This document shows positions 15,864 through 23,997 of a stretch of 64,000 bases of DNA, piece after piece. Where the stretch lies: assembly GCF_002217755.1 (NCBI RefSeq), contig NZ_BCFL01000031.1, forward strand, positions 186,001 to 250,000. The letters run 5' to 3'. The translations under genes and the position numbers were made by a program. The DNA is from Streptomyces hyaluromycini. Its GTDB lineage: Bacteria > Actinomycetota > Actinomycetes > Streptomycetales > Streptomycetaceae. A model generated the notes under the pieces. It did no database searches and was not told the origin of the DNA. It worked only from the letters and a program-made list of their open reading frames with translations. The stretch's first letter is position 1. The number at the start of each line of letters is the position of its first letter.

Positions 15864-16710
15864 CGAGGCTGGTGGGCGGTGGTCAGCACGGAGATGATGA
15901 CCTGATCGGGCAGGCAGCCGTCATCGGTCAGGTCTGCACGGCTCACATGGCGGGCGCTCGGCGTCATCGCCACCAGGTCCAGAGCATCCTGCCTGGACAG
16001 AGTCGCGCAGTATTCCACCTCGTCAGTGACGGCGGCCTCAAAGAAGGGGGCCAACGCCCGGTGCAGGCGCTGTTCCTTGCCCGGATCGATCGTGACCATC
16101 GCAGGCAACCGGTCGCGCAGCTCGGCCAGGTGCCGACCCGTGGGACGGACCACGATCAACCGGCCGGTCGGGCGCAGCACGCGGTAGAACTCGGCCGGGT
16201 TGCGCGGGGCGAACACGTTCAGCACGACATCGGCCACCCCGTCGGCCAGCGGGAAGGGACGGAAGACGTCCCAGGCCACCGCGGCGCCTCGGTCGTGGGC
16301 ACGGCCGCCGAGCGCAGCGCGCGCACCGATGTGTCCAGGCCCAGACCACGAGCGCCGGGTAGCCGGTCGAGTACGCCGGCCAGATAGTAGCCCGTGCCGC
16401 ATCCCACGTCCACAACCGTGGCCTGCTCAGGCGCGGTATCGGTCGCCAGGCGGGCCCCGACTTCACGGATGGGCGCGTAGGTACCGGTGGACAGGAACCG
16501 GCTCCGGGCCTGGACCATGGCTGTGTCGTCGCCGCTGGTGGCGCGGGTGCCCGTCAGCAGGCCGGCGTAGCCGTGGCGGGCGATGTCGAAGGTGTGGCCC
16601 ACCGGACAGCGCAGTGCGCCGCGGACGGGGTGCAGACGGCGCGTGCGGCACGTCGGGCAGCACAGCAGGTCGAGGGACAGTTCGAGGGCAGGGGGAAGCG
16701 ACACGGGCAC
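15860..16710 (-). pseudogene. 23S rRNA (guanine-N1)-methyltransferase family protein, frameshifted
   Basis: The gene encodes an RlmA/TlrB-type enzyme that methylates a guanine N1 in 23S rRNA; some members give macrolide resistance. The N-terminus has the zinc-binding CCPTCRTRRLHP and RCPVGHTFD, then DVGCGTGYYLAGVLDRLPGA (SAM motif I). After ALRSAA the similarity moves to another frame, DRGAAVAWDVFRPFPLADG, NVFAPRNPAEFYRVLRPTGR and so on. One base is missing near 16300-16312, so the gene is broken or this is a sequencing error. GTG 16710 has AGGAG eight bases upstream. The 3' end meets a transposase fragment. Confidence 0.75.
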
Positions 16711-17065
16711 GAGGCACTCCTGGCAAGGGCGAAAGGAAGAGACCGTGCCTGCACGCGCGCCCGAGCGTCACTGCCTCAGGAAGGAACGGGCAGCGTCGCG
16801 ACCGTGGTTCACGCCGCAGGCACACCAAGGAGGGCGACGCCGTCCGGCATGGCCCTCAGCGCCTTCCGGTTACAGGAAGCAGCAGTGCGGGGTGCTCATG
16901 AATGCCACGTCACGAGTCTACGAGCACCGACGAAGCCCCCCACGCCCCACCGGAGTGGGGGGAGACACGACCTGGTGCCGCATCAGGCAACGTTCGCCCT
17001 GTTGTTGGTCGGCGGTGCCGGCTCGTGCTGAGTGGTGCGGTTACTCGGCGTCTGGCTGTTGCGGG
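16711..17065. other. Gap with a hairpin
   Basis: No gene is visible. CCCCCCAC (16936-16943) pairs with GTGGGGGG (16955-16962) around an 11-base loop. It lies about 100 bases beyond the 3' end of the WYL regulator gene and could terminate its transcript. Confidence 0.45.
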
Positions 17066-18031
17066 TCAGGACGTTGGTGACGGCGCATAGTGGTGGGCAA
17101 GGTTGGTGGCGAGGTCGCTGAGGTGAGCCCTGGCTTCGGTGGGGCCGTGCACAGTGATGGCGCTCCCGAACGGCAGTAGTGCTCGCACGTCCTCCAGATG
17201 CAGGAAGCGGATCGTTACCTTGTGGCCGGTGGCGGATTCTTCTTGGTCGTCCGGGACGAGTCGTTGGCCAAAGATCCGTTGCGCTCGCTCGATCTGGGTC
17301 TGGTCGATGGTGGCGCTGACCTCTATCGCGTGGTTGTGCTCCCACTGATCAGTGAGCGCGGCAGCGACGGTGGCCAGGGTCTGGCTCTCGCGGATCCGTC
17401 GTGGCTGGTCGACTTCTTTCCACGTCGTGATCCGTTCGAGTCGGTACATCCGTGGCACTCGGGCACAGTCGGCGACGAGGTACCAGATGCCGGCCTTGGC
17501 GAACAGCCCGTAGGGATCCACGACCAGGTCGCGTGGGTATGACTCGCGTGGGCTGTCGTACTCGATCCGTAGCCGGCGGCCTCGCCGCACTGCGCCGATC
17601 AGCGAAGCCGGAGTCGTGCCGGAAGCTCGTGCCTGACGCCAGGGACGGCTGTCCACGTGCACCACGTCGGTGAGCGGCAGGAGCTCATGAACTCGACGTG
17701 GCTGTGCAGCGGCGATCTTGGAGAGCGCACGCCGGCTTTCGGCCGATGCGTTGAGCTCCGCACGTTGCTTCTCGTCCAGCCCGGTGAGCGACAGATGATC
17801 ACGCTCGCCCGGTGTGAGTCGCGTGAGGTCGGGCCCGGACCCGGGCAGCATGGTCACGCCTCCGAGGCGGCCCCGGTGTGCGGTCACCGGCAGACCGGCG
17901 TCGCGGAGCCAGTTCAGGTCTCGGGTGATGGTTCGAAGGGACACCCCGAGCGCTGAGGCAAGTTCCTGAGTGGTCACGGCATCCCTCGATGTGAGGAGCA
18001 GCATCAGGGTGAAGAAGCGGTCTGGGGTCAC
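17066..18031 (-). CDS. HTH/WYL-domain transcriptional regulator
   Basis: A 321-residue cytosolic regulator. The N-terminal winged HTH is of DeoR/HTH_11 type (FFTLMLLLTSRDAVTTQELA, then SALGVSLRTITRDLNWLRDA). The central WYL-domain region includes IEYDSPRESYPRDLVVDPYG and AGIWYLVADCARVPRMYRLE, and a C-terminal extension follows. WYL domains sense small ligands or nucleic acids. The start is GTG. A VOC-family gene begins 93 bases away in the opposite direction; this divergent pairing (WYL regulator and glyoxalase-fold protein) suggests the regulator controls it. Confidence 0.85.
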   Translation of the reverse strand: MTPDRFFTLMLLLTSRDAVTTQELASALGVSLRTITRDLNWLRDAGLPVTAHRGRLGGVTMLPGSGPDLTRLTPGERDHLSLTGLDEKQRAELNASAESRRALSKIAAAQPRRVHELLPLTDVVHVDSRPWRQARASGTTPASLIGAVRRGRRLRIEYDSPRESYPRDLVVDPYGLFAKAGIWYLVADCARVPRMYRLERITTWKEVDQPRRIRESQTLATVAAALTDQWEHNHAIEVSATIDQTQIERAQRIFGQRLVPDDQEESATGHKVTIRFLHLEDVRALLPFGSAITVHGPTEARAHLSDLATNLAHHYAPSPTS

Positions 18032-18124
18032 ACGCCAATTTTTTCAGGAATGTGCGACACGACGCGGCGCATATCCCGGTCAGGCTGGTGGATGCGTACC
18101 TACGACCTGGGAGAAGGAACAACC

Positions 18125-18490
18125 ATGACCGCATCCGTCGTGTCCATCGTCTACGTGAACGACGCTCCCGCCGCAGCTCGTTTCTACGGCGGCCTCCTCG
18201 GCATGAGCCCCTCGTTCGAGACTTCGGGATACATCACCTTCGACCTCGGGCCAGGCGCTGACCTCGGTCTGTGGTCTGGCCAGTTCGAGGATCTGTCACC
18301 GGACGTCCCGCGCACCGGTGAGGTCTGCCTGGCCATCGACGGTGGACCCGACGAGCTCAACGCGACCTTTGAGCAGTGGAATTCCCAGGGGGTCACGATC
18401 CTGCGCGAGCCTCATGATGCGGGGTTCGGGCTGACCTTCCTCGCAGCCGATCCTGACGGGAACCGTATCCGCGTCGCACCGCGGGGCTGA
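18125..18490 (+). CDS. VOC superfamily protein (glyoxalase/bleomycin-resistance fold)
   Basis: A 121-residue single-domain protein beginning MTASVVSIVYVNDAPAAARF and containing YGGLLGMSPSFETSGYITFD, then FLAADPDGNRIRVAP at the end, a classic VOC layout. Possible metal ligands are scarce at the usual His positions, so it may bind a ligand rather than catalyse. AAGGA lies six bases before the ATG. It is divergent from the WYL regulator and followed by a strong terminator hairpin. Confidence 0.8.
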   Translation: MTASVVSIVYVNDAPAAARFYGGLLGMSPSFETSGYITFDLGPGADLGLWSGQFEDLSPDVPRTGEVCLAIDGGPDELNATFEQWNSQGVTILREPHDAGFGLTFLAADPDGNRIRVAPRG

Positions 18491-18502
18491 AAGGCCGCAA
18501 TG

Positions 18503-18536
18503 CGGCAGGCGCGCACGACAGGTGTCGCGCCTGCCG
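18503..18536. terminator. Terminator hairpin
   Basis: A perfect 11-bp stem, CGGCAGGCGCG (18503-18513) with CGCGCCTGCCG (18526-18536) and a 12-base loop, 12 bases after the VOC gene stop. Confidence 0.75.
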
Positions 18537-18561
18537 TCGTCTGGCTTCGAGAGGACGACGA

Positions 18562-18735
18562 GTGCCCCACGCGAATGCGCCCCTGAGCGTCGAGGGCCGT
18601 AGGCGGCTCGTGAAGCGGTGCCGGACACGTCCCCTCGCCCCCGTCGCCGCTGAGATGAGCATCTCTCGCGCATGCGCCGGCAAGTGGGTAAATCGCCGGC
18701 GGCTACACGGTGATGCGGGATTGCAAGACCGGCAG
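18562..18735 (+). mobile_element. IS481-type transposase N-terminal fragment
   Basis: From GTG 18562 the reading is VPHANAPLSVEGRRRLVKR, then LAPVAAEMSISRACAGKWV and NRRRLHGDAGLQDR. This is the tandem-HTH N-terminus of IS481-type transposases (MSHANA-L---GR, AAE-G-SR-TA-KWV-R-R--GEAGL-DRSS). Similarity stops at QDR, where the broken NRPS sequence begins. The integrase core is gone. Confidence 0.75.
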
Positions 18736-19138
18736 ATGTGGTGGGACAGCACCAGCAGGACGTGGTCGGTCTCACCGAGCACGGGCAGCCGCAGTGGACG
18801 GGGAGTTCGGCGGCAAGGTCGAAGACATGGCGTGCCGCGCTGTCGAGATCGTCGGTCAGCCGCTCCGGATCGCTCTCCCGCACAAGGAAGACGGGCCGGG
18901 CCTGCTCGGTATCGCGTACCTGTTGGTAGGGCTCGCCGTCGACTTCCAGAAAGCCGGTGCGCAGCACCTCGTGTCACTCGACGACGTCGGTGAAAGCCTG
19001 GAGCAGCGCATCGCGGTCGAGGCTTCCGGTCAGCCGGAGGGCCAGTGGCACGTTGTAGGCCGCGCCGTGTTCTCCGAGTCGGGACACAAACCACAGTCCA
19101 CGGTGGGCGTGGGAAAGCGGGATCATCGGTTCCCCCAT
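18735..19138 (-). pseudogene. Truncated NRPS condensation domain with an in-frame stop
   Basis: From ATG 19138 (or 19126) the minus strand reads MIPLSHAHRGLWFVSRLGEH (core motif C1), NVPLALRLTGSLDRDALLQA, then FTDVVE-stop-HEVLRTGFLEVDGEPY (C2 region). The stop TGA replaces the conserved Arg of the ERHEVLRT motif, probably CGA to TGA. Further on, HVFDLAAELPV is followed by a frameshift to LGETDHVLLVLSHHI. The sequence ends at the HHxxxDG active-site motif, where IS481-type sequence takes over. This is a dead start of a nonribosomal peptide synthetase. The next gene upstream on the same strand is an exporter. Confidence 0.8.
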
Positions 19139-19237
19139 CCGATGACGGTGTGACTGTCTTCGACGACACTCGTTCCGGGTGGCGGCGCCGGTCGTTCGGT
19201 CGGCCGTGGTGAACGGCCTGACGACATCGGGGTGTTG

Positions 19238-20530
19238 TCACGGCTTTTCGGCCATGGCTTCGGGTTCAGGTTCGGGTTCCTTGAGCGGGATGTCGCGCAT
19301 CCCGCGCAACGGTGAGAAGAACAGCCACAGTCCCGCGCAGCAGCCGCCGGCGACGGCGATCCACAACGTGGTCTGGACGCCGAAGGCGGTGGCGAGCGCG
19401 CCGCCGGCCAGACCGCCGAGCGGCAGTGTGCCCCAGGTGATCCAGCGAGCGGCGGCGCTGACCCGGCCGAGCATCTCCGGCGGGCAGGCGGCCTGGCGGT
19501 AGCTGGTCAGCGAGATGCCCGCGACGGTGGAGGAGAAGGTCCACGAGATCCAGCCGATGCCGAACAGCAGGACCCACCAACCGCGCCCGGCCAGTGGGAT
19601 GAGCAGACCGGGCAGCGACAGCACGGTCATCGAGATCCAGCTGATCCGCGCCGAGCCGAACCTCAGGGCGAGGTACCGTGCCGCCACGCCGCCCCCTACC
19701 CCACCGACGGCCCCCAGCGCCAGCAGCAGCCCGACCAGGCCCGGCCGTAGATGCAGTGTGCGGATCAGGAACACCGGGCCGAGGGTCTCCACCATGATGA
19801 CGAAGAAATTGGCGGTGCCGTTGAACGCCACCGAGTTGCGCAGGATGGGATCGCGGAAGACATGGTCGAGGCCCTCACGGATCTGCGATCGCAGCGTGGG
19901 AGGCTGGTCGGCTTGTGGCCGGGGACGGTGCGGCTCACGGGTACGGATCGCCGACAATGAGCACGCCGAAAACGCGAAGGAGAACGCGTCGGCGGCCATC
20001 GCCCCCGCGGCGCCCACCAGCGTCACCAGCCCCGCGCCCGTACTGGGTCCGGCGATCTGTGCGACCGACCGGGAGGCGGCGAGCTTGCCGTTGCCGTCCA
20101 TGAGCTGGTCGCGGTGAAGGACCGTCGGCAGATAGGCCTGGTAGGCGACTGAGAAGAACACGGAGAGCACGCCGGAGACCAGTGCGACAACATAGAGCTG
20201 AGCGAGCGTCAGCGCTCCGGCGGCGTGTGCCAGCGGCACCGAGCCGATCACCACGAACAGCGCGAGGTCGCACCAGATCATCAGCCGGCGCTTGGCGATC
20301 CGGTCCACTATGGCCCCGGCCGGCAGCGCCACCAGGAGATACGCACTTGTCTCCGCCGCCGCCAATAGGCCGACCTGGAACGCGGAGGCTTCCAACAACA
20401 CGACGGCGACCAACGGCAGAGCGAGAACGGTGATCTGCGTCCCCATCTCGCTGACCGTCTGGCCGCCCCATAACAGCAGGAATTCGCGATTGTGCCAGAT
20501 CGAGGAACGCGTTCTACTGTCGCCGGCCAT
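19238..20530 (-). CDS. MFS transporter, DHA3/EntS-type exporter
   Basis: A 430-residue, 12-TM exporter. It starts MAGDSRTRSSIWHNREFLLL with LWGGQTVSEMGTQITVLALP (TM1), then PAGAIVDRIAKRRLMIWCDL (motif A between TM2 and TM3). An SRSVAQIAGPSTGAGLVTLV stretch in TM5 is typical of MFS_3/enterobactin-exporter-like proteins. The C-terminal tail is an EPEPEPE run. In this subgroup exporters often sit in siderophore or peptide clusters. Immediately 3' on the same strand lies the broken NRPS start, so it may be the surviving exporter of a lost cluster, which is inference. Confidence 0.85.
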   Translation of the reverse strand: MAGDSRTRSSIWHNREFLLLWGGQTVSEMGTQITVLALPLVAVVLLEASAFQVGLLAAAETSAYLLVALPAGAIVDRIAKRRLMIWCDLALFVVIGSVPLAHAAGALTLAQLYVVALVSGVLSVFFSVAYQAYLPTVLHRDQLMDGNGKLAASRSVAQIAGPSTGAGLVTLVGAAGAMAADAFSFAFSACSLSAIRTREPHRPRPQADQPPTLRSQIREGLDHVFRDPILRNSVAFNGTANFFVIMVETLGPVFLIRTLHLRPGLVGLLLALGAVGGVGGGVAARYLALRFGSARISWISMTVLSLPGLLIPLAGRGWWVLLFGIGWISWTFSSTVAGISLTSYRQAACPPEMLGRVSAAARWITWGTLPLGGLAGGALATAFGVQTTLWIAVAGGCCAGLWLFFSPLRGMRDIPLKEPEPEPEAMAEKP

Positions 20531-20795
20531 TCATCAGATGGTGTCAGCGCCCCCAGCCCATGTCCATGCCACCCTCAGTCACAGACATCGCCGAAATCCC
20601 GTCAGCTGTGGCGCCGTTTCTCGTCCTGCATGAGTCCGGCCCGGTACTACAGCCGGTCGTTCACGTGACGTGACGACCAGCATGAGGTGCATGCTCGTCC
20701 TGGCCTTCCTCGCCGATGTGCGGAGCCGACGCATACGCCCCCACCGCACCACCCCGTGAACCCACCGCCCCCACCGACGAGTAGGAGGCGGCCGT

Positions 20796-21368
20796 CGTGG
20801 GTTCGAGCTGGGCGAACCGGTCGGCGGCGGCCTGCGGGGCGTAGTCCTGCCCGCACACCGACCACACCGCGCCCAGGCTCGCGGCGGCGAGGAACGCGAC
20901 GATCGCGACGATCGCGTGCGGGGTGTTGGGCAGGTAGCCGACGACCCGGTCGCCCTCGCCGACGCCGAGGTCGCGCAGGGTGGCGGCGACCGACGCGACC
21001 TGGGCGCGCAGCCGCTTCCCGGTCACCTCGTACCCGGAGCCGGTCTCGTCCAGGGCGACGATCGCCGTGTCGTCGTCGGCGAGGTGCCGCAGCGCGTGGT
21101 GGGCGTAGTTGAGGGTGGCCCCGGTGAACCAGCGGGCGTCCGGCATCCGTTCCTCCGCCAGCACCTGCTCGTACGGCGTGGCGGCGTCGATGCCGAAGTA
21201 CTCCCAGACACCGGCCCAGAAGCCCTCCAGGTCGGTGACCGACCAGCGGTGCAGGGCCGCGTAGTCACCGCTGTCGATGCCCTGCCGCCGGGCGAACTCC
21301 GCGATGCGGCTGCCTGCGGCCGTCTGCGGATCGGGCGGGAAGAAAGGTGCCGGGTACGGCGCGTTCAT
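20796..21368 (-). pseudogene. Acetoacetyl-CoA synthetase, N-terminal fragment
   Basis: The first 190 or so residues of an acetoacetate-CoA ligase (ANL superfamily) are present: SVTDLEGFWAGVWEYFGIDA, RWFTGATLNYAHHALRHLAD, VGEGDRVVGYLPNTPHAIVA, LGAVWSVCGQDYAPQAAADR and FAQLEPT. There similarity ends, before the AMP-binding loop that every active ligase needs; a normal enzyme has about 650 residues. The reading then runs on to 20661 through unrelated sequence. The start ATG overlaps the stop of the hydroxylase gene by 4 bp, so the gene was the last of the aromatic operon. Confidence 0.75.
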
Positions 21369-23011
21369 CGCCTGCTACTCCTCAGCAGGCTTGTCCCAAC
21401 AGTCCGTTGGGAAGGAAAAGGGCGCGGGGCCCGCGTGGTGTGCAGCAGGGGTGCCCAGTCGGCCCTGCCGCCGAAGTCGCGGCCACCGGCCGGGACCAGG
21501 TCCATCACGACGCGGTCCGGGCGCAGCAGCACGGCGTCGGCGTGCGCCGCGCGCAGCCAGGCGGCGAGGCTGCCGTCGTCGTCCAGAGCCGTCACGAGGA
21601 CGGTTCGGGCGCCCAGGCTGTCGGTGACCGTTCGCAGCCAGGGGGAGAGCGGCGCGGCGGCCAGAACGGCGAAGCCGTCACCGAGCAGGTCGTCGAGGCG
21701 GACGCGCCGCCCCTCGGCGGTCACCCACGGCTGGGGGCCGAGGCGGCCCACGGGGTCGCGGCCGCCGACGCGGAACCGGCGTCGTACCAGCGGACCGGCG
21801 GTCAGCGCCGGGCTCAGGTCGCGGACGGCCAGCTCGGTCAGGCCCGGGATCCGGACCGCCGCGTTCAGGGCCACCGGGCGCAGCGCGGCGGCGCCGTCCT
21901 GGCCGCCGGTCATGGCCCACCCCATGGCGACCGCGAGCCGGATCACGTGCCGGGCGTGCGGCCTGCGTTCACTCTCGTAGGTGTCCAGCAGCCTGTCGTC
22001 GCCGCCCTGCCGCAGGATCCGGGCGAGCTTCCAGCTGAGGTTGTAGGCGTCGCGCAGTCCGGCGCACAGCCCCTGTCCGATGAACGGGGGAGTGAGGTGG
22101 GCGGCGTCGCCGAGCAGGAAGACCCGGCCCCGGCGCCAGCGGTCGGCGATCCGGGCCCGGAAGGTGTACTGCGCCTGGCGCACCACCTCGAAGTCGGCGC
22201 CGGGCGCGAGGTCCACCCACGGCGCGACCAGTTGCCGCAGCCGCTCCTCGTCCAGCTCCGCGCCGTCCGGCAGCCGGAACTCCCAGCGGTAGCGGTCCTC
22301 GCCGACCCGCATGAAGGTGCCCGGCCGGTGCGGGTCACAGATCTGCTCGACGCCCTCCCAGGAGCGGACCGGGAGGCTGGTGCGCACGTCGATGACGGTC
22401 CAGGTCTCCTCGAAGCGGAGGTCCTCCCAGGCGGCGCCGACGGCCTGGCGGGTGAGGCTGTTGGCGCCGTGGCAGCCGAGGACGGCGGCCGCGCGGACCT
22501 CGTGCTCCCCGCGGTCGTCGCGGTAGACCACCTGGACCGGACCGGCGCAGTCCTGCGCGACGGCGGTGACCTCCGCTCCGCCGCGCAGTTCGCACTCCGG
22601 GGTGCGGGCCAGTGCCGTGCGCAGCACCTGCTCCAGCTCGGGCTGGTCGAACATGCTGGTCTGCGGGTAGCCGTGGGTTCCCTGCGCGGTCCGCGGGAAT
22701 TCGGCCAGCACCCGGTGCCGGGCGTCCAGCAGCCGCAGTCCGCGTGCGGGGCGGGCGATGGCCGCGAACTCCTCGTGGACGCCGACCGCCTGGAGGATGC
22801 GGTGGACCTCGTCGTCGGTGGCGACGGCGCGCGGCAGCGGGTAGACGCCGTGGTGGCGTTCGAGAACGAGGGTCCGTACCCCGCGCCGGGCCAGCAGGAG
22901 GGCGGCGGTCACGCCCACCGGTCCGGCTCCGACGATCACCACGGGTGCGTCCGGCGGAGTGTGTTCGGCGGTCACCACGGGGAGGTCCGGCGGGATGCGT
23001 TCGGCGGTCAT
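21365..23011 (-). CDS. FAD-dependent aromatic hydroxylase (MhpA-like monooxygenase)
   Basis: A 548-residue class A flavoprotein monooxygenase, expected to hydroxylate a phenolic ring with NAD(P)H and O2 in the cytosol. It shows the FAD-binding VVIVGAGPVGVTAALLLARR at about residues 24-43, the LPRAVATDDEVHRIL region, the GD motif FLLGDAAHLTPPFIGQGLCA and a C-terminal thioredoxin-like domain (DDLLGDGFAVLAAAP) as in PHBH-type phenol hydroxylases. Relatives act on 3-(3-hydroxyphenyl)propionate. It lies downstream of a dioxygenase and a hydrolase gene, matching a hydroxylation, ring-cleavage and hydrolysis route. Confidence 0.85.
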   Translation of the reverse strand: MTAERIPPDLPVVTAEHTPPDAPVVIVGAGPVGVTAALLLARRGVRTLVLERHHGVYPLPRAVATDDEVHRILQAVGVHEEFAAIARPARGLRLLDARHRVLAEFPRTAQGTHGYPQTSMFDQPELEQVLRTALARTPECELRGGAEVTAVAQDCAGPVQVVYRDDRGEHEVRAAAVLGCHGANSLTRQAVGAAWEDLRFEETWTVIDVRTSLPVRSWEGVEQICDPHRPGTFMRVGEDRYRWEFRLPDGAELDEERLRQLVAPWVDLAPGADFEVVRQAQYTFRARIADRWRRGRVFLLGDAAHLTPPFIGQGLCAGLRDAYNLSWKLARILRQGGDDRLLDTYESERRPHARHVIRLAVAMGWAMTGGQDGAAALRPVALNAAVRIPGLTELAVRDLSPALTAGPLVRRRFRVGGRDPVGRLGPQPWVTAEGRRVRLDDLLGDGFAVLAAAPLSPWLRTVTDSLGARTVLVTALDDDGSLAAWLRAAHADAVLLRPDRVVMDLVPAGGRDFGGRADWAPLLHTTRAPRPFPSQRTVGTSLLRSSRR

Positions 23012-23030
23012 GTGCGGCTCGCTTAGGGTC

Positions 23031-23969
23031 TTAGTTCGCGTCGGTCACGGGATTGCGCTGCTCGCCGAGGTCGATCCGCCCGTCCGGGGTGGCGATCGTC
23101 GCGGTGACCAGGTCGCCCCGGTTGAGGTAGTGCGGGTTGCGGGCCTGGCTCTTGAAGAACGCCTTCCACTTCATGGCGGGCGGCAGGAGTGAGCCGATCT
23201 TCTCGACGGCCTTCGGCGGAGCCTTGAGGGCGGTGCCGCCGGGGGTGCCGGTGAGCAGCAGGTCGCCGGGGTCGAGGGTCTGGAAGCGGGCGAGCAGGGT
23301 GAGTGCCTGTGCGGGGCGGACGATCATGTCGGCGAGGGCGCGGTCCTGGCGCAGCTCGCCGTTCACGCTCAGCCTGAGCCGCAGGTCGAGGAAGTGGGCG
23401 AAGTCCTCGGGGTCCAGCAGGGAGAGGTACGGCCCAGTGGGCGGGAAGGTCGGATACGACTTGCTCTCGTAGAACTGCGTCTTCGTGAGCTGCACGTCCC
23501 GCGCGCTCACGTCGTTGGTGACCACGAGTCCGGCGACGTACGACGGCAGGTCCCGTTCCTCGACGACCGTGCCCACCGGCAGTGGCGCGCCCATGACCAG
23601 GCCCAGCTCCACCTCGTAGTCGAGGAACTTCACGTGTGCCGGGCGGACGATGGCCTGGTCGGGGCCGCTGACCGAGCCGGACGCCTTGCGGAAGAAGGCC
23701 GGGGGGATGTCGCCGGTGAAGCCCGAGTCGCGGGCATGGCTGCGGTAGTTGACCATCTGGGCGACCACCCGGCAGGGGGCGGTGACGGGGGAGAGGGCGA
23801 CCAGGTCGGCGACAGGTGTCCCCGTCTCGTCCGAGAGGGCCGCCTCCAGCACGGCGGCCCGGTCGGCGATCAACTCGGCGGTGGTGACGGCCTTGGTGTC
23901 GATGCGGACGGCCCGCGCGTCGCGGACCACCCACCAGCCTTCGGCGGTGCGCAGGATGCTGGTGCTCAT
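23031..23969 (-). CDS. Fumarylacetoacetate hydrolase family protein
   Basis: A 312-residue FAH-fold enzyme. Conserved features are VAQMVNYRSHARDSG, the metal-binding LDYEVELGLVMG (Glu ligands) and VAGLVVTNDVSARDVQ, and the C-terminal LLTGTPGGTALKAPP. This fold hydrolyses or hydrates C-C bonds of ring-cleavage products using Mg or Ca. Between the dioxygenase and hydroxylase genes, it probably processes the meta-cleavage product or its dienoate, in place of an alpha/beta hydrolase. ATG 23969 is chosen because similarity begins at MSTSILRTAEGWWVV. Confidence 0.85.
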   Translation of the reverse strand: MSTSILRTAEGWWVVRDARAVRIDTKAVTTAELIADRAAVLEAALSDETGTPVADLVALSPVTAPCRVVAQMVNYRSHARDSGFTGDIPPAFFRKASGSVSGPDQAIVRPAHVKFLDYEVELGLVMGAPLPVGTVVEERDLPSYVAGLVVTNDVSARDVQLTKTQFYESKSYPTFPPTGPYLSLLDPEDFAHFLDLRLRLSVNGELRQDRALADMIVRPAQALTLLARFQTLDPGDLLLTGTPGGTALKAPPKAVEKIGSLLPPAMKWKAFFKSQARNPHYLNRGDLVTATIATPDGRIDLGEQRNPVTDAN

Positions 23970-23997
23970 GTCGGTGCTTTCGTCGCGGGGGTGGGGG

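Noticed and set aside
20661..20795. C-terminal 45 codons of the acyl-CoA ligase reading
   Set aside because: The reading is open but the peptide (Ala/Gly/Ser-rich, no family similarity) starts after the break and is not part of the enzyme.
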